A program made the position numbers and the translations under genes. The notes beneath the pieces were generated by a model. It was not told the origin of the DNA. It worked only from the letters and a program-made list of their open reading frames with translations, and did no database searches. This document shows positions 1-5,373 of a stretch of DNA of 6,392 bases, piece by piece. The stretch is from an uncultured Sutterella sp. Lineage in GTDB: Bacteria; Pseudomonadota; Gammaproteobacteria; Burkholderiales; Burkholderiaceae_F. The stretch lies in the NCBI GenBank assembly GCA_900552195.1, contig URYO01000075.1, forward strand, positions 1 to 6,392, given 5' to 3'. The first letter of the stretch is position 1. Every line of letters starts with the position of its first letter.

Positions 1-1
1 G

Positions 2-124
2 AAAAAACATAATTTGAGCGTCGGATATTACCTCACCACATTGAGCGAAGTCTTAAATGAGGTTGGCACATTGAGCAACTTTCCATTGCAGAGTTTTTCA
101 AAGCATCTCGCAAAACCATATTGA
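2..124 (+). CDS. C-terminal end of an unrecognised protein (partial, runs off left edge)
   Basis: Reading from base 2 on the plus strand, one frame stays open for 40 codons to a TGA at 122-124, while the other two plus frames hit stops within the first 17 bases. The peptide is amphipathic and looks helical (it contains LSVGYYLTTLSEVLNEVG and later ends in LAKPY). The 10-base repeat ACATTGAGC-type segments at 37-46 and 67-76 lie in the same frame and encode a repeated Thr-Leu-Ser, with a third Leu-Ser at 14-19. The frame ends just before a strong hairpin and converges on the formate dehydrogenase operon, which is a normal arrangement for a gene end. I do not recognise the family. An open run of this length could occur by chance, so the call rests mostly on peptide character and position. 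Confidence 0.42.
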   Translation, partial: KKHNLSVGYYLTTLSEVLNEVGTLSNFPLQSFSKHLAKPY

Positions 125-136
125 ACGGAAAGCACA

Positions 137-169
137 AAGAACCGAAGCCTCGTGAGAGGCTCGGTTCTT
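137..169 (-). terminator. Strong hairpin terminator ending the formate dehydrogenase operon, probably bidirectional
   Basis: The arms 137-145 plus 147-151 pair with 156-160 plus 161-169, giving a 14-bp stem with one bulged base (146) and a GTGA tetraloop on the plus strand. On the minus strand the stem ends in TTCTTTG, a short and imperfect U-tract. It begins 15 bases past the TAG stop of the membrane-subunit gene. On the other side the putative plus-strand frame ends at 124, 12 bases before the stem, so one structure could terminate both converging units. The weak U-tract is the only reason for caution. Confidence 0.75.
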
Positions 170-184
170 ATCTCAAATCATGCC

Positions 185-1105
185 CTAAATCTTCTTGGTA
201 ATTCCGATGAGCCAATAGCGCTCGAATACGCCGGTAAGGAGAACTAAAGCCCCTGCAGCGCACATTCCGTAAACACCGAAGAAAGCTAAAACGGCAGCAA
301 GCAGACCGCCGATTAAGTAAACCCAGACGCGCAGCAGCGTGTTCTCGCCGGAATAAACTTTCCTAGCTCTTTCTGCGGTTTCCATCCAAAGGAGGCTAAA
401 GGCGACCGTCCTTGCGACTTCAAGAATGATGAAAGGCAGAAGCAGGTAAGCGCATGCATCCCAAAAGCCTAAGCAGGCAGCCATAATCGCATAGAGTCCG
501 CAGCCCATTAGAAGGGCATCCGATACCATGAAAGAAGTCAGCCAGCGGGCTTTCTTTACGCCCGGCTGAGAGGTGCAGCTAAAAGCTACGCCTTTGTAGC
601 AAATGACTACGACGGCGCCGATAAACGCCAACACGGTAAAGAGCCGCATCAAGATATCGAGCCAAGCGATGTAGGGCGCTAAAAAGTCATTCGTTGCGAC
701 GGAGTAAACGGACAGCCAGTAAATGCCAACTGCACATCCTAAGCAGGTCGCATAGCAAGCCAGGCCCCAAACACCCACGGAAAGCGGAGAAGTGAAATGC
801 AGCACGCGCATCGCGTGGATGAATCGAGGCGGATCTCCTAAATCAAAGACCAAGAGCACAAGGTCAACAATGACGATTAAGAGAGCAAGCGTCAAAGCAA
901 AGGGCAGAAGAGCGGCAAAGAGCGGGGGACCGGCAAACCAAGCAATACCGGTTAAGACCATAAAGCCCGCGGTTAAGTTATTGAAAAACGCATCCCAGAC
1001 AATAATATTTGCCCAGTCGGGACGATGCGTGATGTCATGCCCTTGATACAGAGAAGGATGGCCTTCAGCCCAAGGTTTAGGATTTTTCATGTTGGTCATG
1101 TTCAT
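185..1105 (-). CDS. NrfD/PsrC-family membrane subunit of formate dehydrogenase (gamma-type anchor)
   Basis: This 306-residue integral membrane protein should anchor the enzyme and pass electrons from the Fe-S subunit to the quinone pool. About eight hydrophobic spans are visible, near residues 33-57, 61-88, 104-134, 145-172, 186-212, 215-241, 258-279 and 281-302. NrfD-family hallmarks are FDLGDPPRF at 87-95, the TSPLSVGVW segment at 105-113, and YKGVAFSCTSQPG at 170-182 ahead of the fifth span. This is the haem-free NrfD/PsrC/DmsC-like type, not the four-helix FdnI cytochrome b that partners E. coli FDH-N. The ATG at 1105 is preceded by AAGGAG at a good distance; Met codons 3 and 6 are possible later starts. 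The gene starts 10 bases after the beta stop and is last in the operon. The family call is secure; the role follows from the operon. Confidence 0.9.
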   Translation of the reverse strand: MNMTNMKNPKPWAEGHPSLYQGHDITHRPDWANIIVWDAFFNNLTAGFMVLTGIAWFAGPPLFAALLPFALTLALLIVIVDLVLLVFDLGDPPRFIHAMRVLHFTSPLSVGVWGLACYATCLGCAVGIYWLSVYSVATNDFLAPYIAWLDILMRLFTVLAFIGAVVVICYKGVAFSCTSQPGVKKARWLTSFMVSDALLMGCGLYAIMAACLGFWDACAYLLLPFIILEVARTVAFSLLWMETAERARKVYSGENTLLRVWVYLIGGLLAAVLAFFGVYGMCAAGALVLLTGVFERYWLIGITKKI

Positions 1106-1111
1106 CTTTTT

Positions 1112-1117
1112 CTCCTT
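1112..1117 (-). promoter_or_regulatory. Ribosome binding site of the NrfD-type subunit gene
   Basis: On the minus strand AAGGAG sits 6 bases before the ATG at 1105. Its first two A residues are also the end of the beta-subunit TAA stop (1118-1116), so termination of beta and initiation of the membrane subunit are probably translationally coupled. Confidence 0.8.
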
Positions 1118-2048
1118 AGACTAAACAAGCCGCAACAGCCGCCGCACAAAGGATGAGCGTTGCTGCGCCTCGCAGGTAATCGCCTGCCATGTATTTCGTC
1201 GGCGTAACCGGATCCGAGGGCAGACCGTAAACTTCCGGCTTATCCATCAAAAGATAGAAGGAATTCAAGCTGTCGTAGTTTTCAAACGGATCCACACCGT
1301 AGAGCTGAGCTTCTGGATGGCCGTGTGTGATCAGATAATTGACACGGTCACGAGCTTCGCGAACCATCAGTTCACGCGGGCCGAACTGAATTGCCCCGGT
1401 TGTACAAGCCTCCTGGCAGGCCGGACGAAGTTCGTCTTTTAAGCGGTCGTAGCATTCGGCGCACTTCATGGAGTGTCCGGTCTTCGGACTGATTTCCGGT
1501 ACTCCGAAGGGGCAGGCTGCAACGCACATGCCGCAGCCCATACAAATATCGGTCTGATAGTAAACCCCACCGAATTCATTCCGAACAATCGCACCGGTTG
1601 GACAAGCCTCATGGCACGGGGAAGTGCGGCAGTGTTTGCACTGATCACTCATGAACAGCCATTTACCGGCTTTCGGTTCTTTAAGCAGCGAATCAATGGT
1701 TGCGGGAGCCGGACGATCGACAGCATTCTTTTCGGGAAAGCGCTCAATGAATTTCACATGACGCCAATTATTGGCAGAAAGATCGCCGGTGTTGTCGTAG
1801 CTGTCACCGGACCAATGATACGGATCGGATTCTAATTGGTTCCACTGTTTACAAGCGACCTCACAGGATTTGCATCCGGTACAAATAGAGGTATCGGTGA
1901 AGAAGGCTAATTCCTGACACTTCGGAAGCGGATCATCACGGTCAAACAGGCTGTAAACCGGATCGATCTTGTGATTCTTTTCAGGTTGGTTGGGTGCGTA
2001 TTTCTTCTTTACGACATCAAAAATGTTTTTGGAATTGATGGATGTCAT
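1116..2048 (-). CDS. Formate dehydrogenase beta subunit, four [4Fe-4S] ferredoxin-type protein
   Basis: This subunit is the electron wire between the catalytic subunit and the membrane. Numbered from the ATG at 2048 (310 residues), it has sixteen cysteines in four ferredoxin-like groups: C56-x2-C59-x2-C62-x3-C66; C137-x2-C140-x4-C145-x3-C149-Pro; C169-x2-C172-x2-C175-x3-C179-Pro; and C196-x2-C199-x11-C211-x3-C215. This is the FdnH/FdoH/HybA-type arrangement for four [4Fe-4S] clusters. Residues 291-310 form one C-terminal hydrophobic helix like that of FdnH, but the protein stops at its end, without the charged tail of about 30 residues that I recall in E. coli FdnH. The frame can be extended to a TTG at 2081, but that overlaps the alpha gene and has no comparable ribosome site; GGGGAGG 8 bases before 2048 decides the start. 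The alpha stop is 2 bases upstream. Confidence 0.94.
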   Translation of the reverse strand: MTSINSKNIFDVVKKKYAPNQPEKNHKIDPVYSLFDRDDPLPKCQELAFFTDTSICTGCKSCEVACKQWNQLESDPYHWSGDSYDNTGDLSANNWRHVKFIERFPEKNAVDRPAPATIDSLLKEPKAGKWLFMSDQCKHCRTSPCHEACPTGAIVRNEFGGVYYQTDICMGCGMCVAACPFGVPEISPKTGHSMKCAECYDRLKDELRPACQEACTTGAIQFGPRELMVREARDRVNYLITHGHPEAQLYGVDPFENYDSLNSFYLLMDKPEVYGLPSDPVTPTKYMAGDYLRGAATLILCAAAVAACLV

Positions 2049-2050
2049 GA

Positions 2051-5000
2051 TTAATTCCTCCCCTCCGGTTGTGCTGCCCAAGGCGTATCAGGAATTGGTT
2101 CGGACATTCCGGCCGGATATTCCACCGGGTACTCATTGAATTTTTCAACCTTGTTCATATCCGGTTTATCAATCTTCACAACAAAGCTCTTGGAGCTCGG
2201 GATTAAACCGTCTCCGGCCATGTCTGCCGGACTTAAGTCGTTGGTAATCGGGTCGCAGACAATGCCCTTGTAGCCGGAACAGACAAAGCGTCCGGCGATG
2301 CTTGCCTGTCGGCCTTCAATGACGCCGATTCTCAAGCGCGGTGTCACAAGCGCTCTAACCTGAATCTCGTTTCTCGGGCTTCTGACGGATACGTAGCCGC
2401 CGGTGGTTACGCCGATGCTTTCAGCCAATTCCGGCGAAATCTCAATGAAGGACCGCGGCTGCAGACCCACAAGCCAAGGAATGGTTCTTGTCATGGAGCC
2501 GGACATCCAGTGTTCGACCATATGGTAAGTCGTCATCACGGTCGGGAAGTTCGGATCTCCGGGTTCCGTGACTTTATTCATCGGATCGTCAATGATCGCG
2601 ACATCCGGAACTCGGCTCGTACTCCAAAGCGTATTGGTGTACGGAGATTCAACGGATTCATAGAAGACAGGGAAGGGACCCTCTTTAATGCCGTAGGGCA
2701 CGAAGAGCCAGGCTTTACCGTCGGAGTGCGCGCCGAATGCGGCGGTTCCGTCTAAAGCGGCTCCGCCTTTAGCATCAGGTGCAGGGCGATAGCTCGGCGG
2801 CTTGGTAGCGTCAAACTGCGGCTTGTCGTAACCGACCCATTTCTGCTCGATTTCATCCCACCAGACGAGCTTCTTTCTCTCCGACCAAGGTTTGCCGTCA
2901 GGAGCGGCAGAGCAGCGGTTATAGAGAATGCGGGAGTTGGTCGGCCATGCGAAACGATAGGTCAGGTCAAGTTCATGGTCGACTGTTCCGCCGTCGCGCC
3001 TCTTGGTTAAGTTCTCTCCAGCTTCATTGATAAAGCCGGCAAGCAGGCGGCAGCCGCAGGCTGTGGTTCCGTCGCTCTTTAATTCACCGGAGCCTTGGAT
3101 CGGCTTGCCGGTAACCATATCAAATCCGTTCATTTCATAGGCAACGGCATCGAGATCGCAGTCGCCCTCAATCGGAGGCAGGCCCATCTCGTTTTGTTTG
3201 CCCTGAGGCATGTCATAAGACCATGTCAGGCTGCGAAGACCTTCATCCCTCGGAAGACCCGAGGTTTCAGCCATGGCTTTGAGTCTCTTGCCTAATTGGT
3301 ACGTCCACCAGGCGTCGGATCTGCACTCACCCGGCGCTTCCTTGATACGGTCATGCCACTGCATCAGACGTTCCGTATTGCTGACGGAGCCGTCTTTTTC
3401 TAAGCAGGAGTTTGTCGGAAGGTAGAAGACTTCCGTTTGAACTTCAGAAGGTTTGGGGCCGTTAGGATCGGCATACCAAACAGATGCTGTTTCGTTTTCA
3501 AATAAGTCGCAGACGACAAGCCACTTCAGATTGCGAATGGCTGTACGGCCCCAGCCTGTATTCGGGTTGGTCACAGCAATGTTTTGGCCGAACACCAACA
3601 GGCCGTCGACTTCGCCTTTTTTGGCGCGGTCGATGGTCACTGTCAGAGATTCGTTTCCGCCGAGTTTCGGAAGCCATTGGAAACCGTACTCGTTTTCTTT
3701 CATGGCATAGTCGCCGTACCAAGCTTTCAGAAGGCTGACCATGTAGTTCGGAAGCGAAGCCCATGAGCCGCGCTCAGTTTCAAGCTTCCACATGCCGTCT
3801 GTTTTATTTCTTGCACCACTGAAACCGTGACCGTTTGCCAGGTAGTCCTTAAGTGTGGCATTGCCTTCCGCAACTTTCGGCAGCGGGATGTAGTTCGGAA
3901 GATCGGCAAACAATGTCGGAATGTCTGTCGCGCCCTGCACGTTAGAGTGTCCGCGGAGGGCAAGAATGCCGCCGCCGGGGCGTCCGATGTTGCCGAGCAG
4001 CGTTTGAAGAATAGCGCAGGTCCTGATGATCTGAGAGCCGGCCGAATGCTGAGTAAAGCCTGTGGCGTAGCAGAACGCCGAAGTTCTATCCGGACCGGAG
4101 TTTTGGGCTAAAAGTTCGGCGACCTTAACAATGTCGCAAGGGCGGCAGCCGCAAATATTGGCAGATGCTTCCGGTGTGTATTTTTCGACTTGTTTTTTAA
4201 GCAGCTGGAAGACGCAGTGCGGATCCTGCAGCGTCGGATCTGTCTTCGGGGCACCGCGCGATCCGTCGGGATTCATTTCATATTCATAATCCCAAGAATC
4301 CGGTTCTTTGCTGTATGAACGTGTGGCAGGGTCCCAGCCGTTAAATAGGCCGGTGACATCATCAAAGTTGAATTTCGAATTGATGATCGTCGAAGCATTG
4401 GTGTAGGCCAACACATATTCTTTGAACCACAAACCCTTTTCAAGGATGTAGCGGATTACCGCAGAAAGGAAAGCAATATCCGTTTCCGGACGAATGTGTA
4501 CATGATGATCGCATGCCGCGCTTGTACGTGTGTAGCGAGGATCCACATGGATGGTGACTGTGCCTTTCTTTTTTGCCTGCATCGGCCAATAGAAGGCGCA
4601 GGGATGGGCTTCGGCCATGTTGGAGCCCATGATCAGAATGCAGTCGCTGTTGAGAAGATCACGCGGAGGATTGGTGCACGCACCGAAACCGAAAGTCGGG
4701 CTTAATGCCGCAACGGTTGTCGAGTGGCAGTAACGAGCGGAGTTTTCTACCGGGAGAATGCCCAGACCGCCTGTGAAAAGCTTTCTGAAGAGGTAGCACT
4801 CTTCGTTGTCATTTGCCGATCCGCCGATAAAACCGATATTGGCGCAGTTATTGACGGTGATTCCGGTCGCGGGGTCTTTCTCGACAAAGCCTTTGTTTCT
4901 GGTGTCCCAAATGCGTTTGGCCACCGTATCCAGCATCCAGTCTAAGGTGACTTCTTCCCAATGATCCGAGCCCGGGGCACGGTACATCGGTTTTACCTTC

Positions 5001-5236
5001 CGGTAAGGATTCTCGTTTAAGGCATACGTAGAAGAGCCTTTAGGGCAAAGTCTGCCTTCGTTGACGGCACTTCTGGGGTCACCTTCAACGTCAATTAATT
5101 TTCCGTCTTTAAAGAAGCCTAACTGGGAGCATCCGACTGCGCAGAATTGGCAGACGGAACTTCCGACCTTCGCGCCGCGAAGACGTGTACAACGAAAAGT
5201 CGTCCTGGGGCTATAGATGTCTGTTATCGAGCTCAT
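2051..5236 (-). CDS. Formate dehydrogenase catalytic (alpha) subunit, Cys-type, molybdopterin oxidoreductase, no Tat signal
   Basis: This 1061-residue enzyme should interconvert formate and CO2 at a bis-molybdopterin guanine dinucleotide Mo/W centre. It resembles E. coli FdnG/FdoG along its length. The N-terminal [4Fe-4S] motif is C29-x2-C32-x3-C36-x27-C64-Pro-Lys66-Gly; Lys66 is the usual electron-relay lysine. The active-site segment reads ARYCHSTTVAALSPTFG, with Cys170-His171 where FdnG has selenocysteine-His; codon 170 is TGC (4729-4727). Also visible are NMAEAHP, the cofactor-binding TLLGNIGRPGGG and ALRGHSNVQG, and a C-terminal molybdopterin dinucleotide-binding domain from about residue 901 to 1026. 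A tail of about 35 residues (1027-1061), rich in Pro and Glu, has no match in FdnG as I recall it. No twin-arginine signal precedes the Fe-S motif, and an in-frame TGA at 5263-5261 excludes a longer start. The ATG follows GGAGG. It is first in the operon; the function is secure, the cellular side is not. Confidence 0.95.
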   Translation of the reverse strand: MSSITDIYSPRTTFRCTRLRGAKVGSSVCQFCAVGCSQLGFFKDGKLIDVEGDPRSAVNEGRLCPKGSSTYALNENPYRKVKPMYRAPGSDHWEEVTLDWMLDTVAKRIWDTRNKGFVEKDPATGITVNNCANIGFIGGSANDNEECYLFRKLFTGGLGILPVENSARYCHSTTVAALSPTFGFGACTNPPRDLLNSDCILIMGSNMAEAHPCAFYWPMQAKKKGTVTIHVDPRYTRTSAACDHHVHIRPETDIAFLSAVIRYILEKGLWFKEYVLAYTNASTIINSKFNFDDVTGLFNGWDPATRSYSKEPDSWDYEYEMNPDGSRGAPKTDPTLQDPHCVFQLLKKQVEKYTPEASANICGCRPCDIVKVAELLAQNSGPDRTSAFCYATGFTQHSAGSQIIRTCAILQTLLGNIGRPGGGILALRGHSNVQGATDIPTLFADLPNYIPLPKVAEGNATLKDYLANGHGFSGARNKTDGMWKLETERGSWASLPNYMVSLLKAWYGDYAMKENEYGFQWLPKLGGNESLTVTIDRAKKGEVDGLLVFGQNIAVTNPNTGWGRTAIRNLKWLVVCDLFENETASVWYADPNGPKPSEVQTEVFYLPTNSCLEKDGSVSNTERLMQWHDRIKEAPGECRSDAWWTYQLGKRLKAMAETSGLPRDEGLRSLTWSYDMPQGKQNEMGLPPIEGDCDLDAVAYEMNGFDMVTGKPIQGSGELKSDGTTACGCRLLAGFINEAGENLTKRRDGGTVDHELDLTYRFAWPTNSRILYNRCSAAPDGKPWSERKKLVWWDEIEQKWVGYDKPQFDATKPPSYRPAPDAKGGAALDGTAAFGAHSDGKAWLFVPYGIKEGPFPVFYESVESPYTNTLWSTSRVPDVAIIDDPMNKVTEPGDPNFPTVMTTYHMVEHWMSGSMTRTIPWLVGLQPRSFIEISPELAESIGVTTGGYVSVRSPRNEIQVRALVTPRLRIGVIEGRQASIAGRFVCSGYKGIVCDPITNDLSPADMAGDGLIPSSKSFVVKIDKPDMNKVEKFNEYPVEYPAGMSEPIPDTPWAAQPEGRN
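2057..2063 (-). promoter_or_regulatory. Ribosome binding site that sets the beta-subunit start
   Basis: On the minus strand GGGGAGG lies 8 bases before the ATG at 2048, inside the last codons of the alpha gene. It favours 2048 over the upstream in-frame TTG at 2081, and the 2-base gap between the alpha TAA (2053-2051) and this ATG suggests translational coupling. Confidence 0.85.
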
Positions 5237-5373
5237 GCAACCTCCGATTATCGTTATCCCTCATTATTGGTTCGTAATACGGAGGAAAGAGCCTCGACCC
5301 ACCCGATTCGAGTTTTTTAGATGGCCAATAGCACTTGAAAGAATCGAAGCGAAGGAAGTTTGAAACAGAGATT
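5237..5373 (-). promoter_or_regulatory. Probable operon promoter/control region between the LysR body and the alpha gene
   Basis: These 137 bases hold the only sizeable non-coding gap before the operon, so a promoter is expected here, but no convincing -35/-10 pair can be read. The best feature is ATTA-N8-TAAT at 5263-5278, a 4-bp inverted repeat that also fits the T-N11-A rule of LysR-type operators; on the minus strand its right half is AATAAT, one base from a -10 consensus, without a good -35. No FNR-like TTGAT-N4-ATCAA was found. No terminator follows the LysR stop, so read-through from the regulator gene into the operon is possible. Confidence 0.35.
5241..5245 (-). promoter_or_regulatory. 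Ribosome binding site of the alpha-subunit gene
   Basis: On the minus strand GGAGG lies 4 bases before the ATG at 5236, slightly closer than ideal. With the in-frame stop at 5263-5261 it fixes this as the only credible start, and so supports the absence of an export signal. Confidence 0.75.

Noticed and set aside
14..76. Repeated CACATTGAGC (37-46, 67-76) with a related TTGAGC at 14-19, first read as insertion-sequence end repeats or operator sites
   Set aside because: The spacings of 27 and 30 bases are both multiples of three, and the repeats fall in the one open frame, encoding Leu-Ser each time. A coding explanation is simpler, and no transposase or target-site duplication is visible.
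1473..1835. Plus-strand open frame of 120 codons opposite the beta-subunit cysteine clusters
   Set aside because: It is antisense to strongly conserved ferredoxin-type coding sequence and has no family features.
2049..2081. Longer beta-subunit start at TTG 2081
   Set aside because: It would overlap the alpha gene by 31 bases and add 11 unsupported residues, whereas the ATG at 2048 has a strong, well-spaced GGGGAGG.
5293..5318. CTCGA-N10-TCGAG followed by six T residues, a possible plus-strand terminator
   Set aside because: The stem is only 5 bp with a 10-base loop, and no plus-strand gene leads into it; on the minus strand it would be preceded, not followed, by the homopolymer.
5324..5339. 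Sixteen bases similar (14 of 16) to 211-226, the C-terminal coding end of the NrfD-type gene, suggesting a remnant of a duplicated copy
   Set aside because: The match does not extend on either side and the surrounding frame does not resemble the NrfD protein, so chance similarity is adequate.
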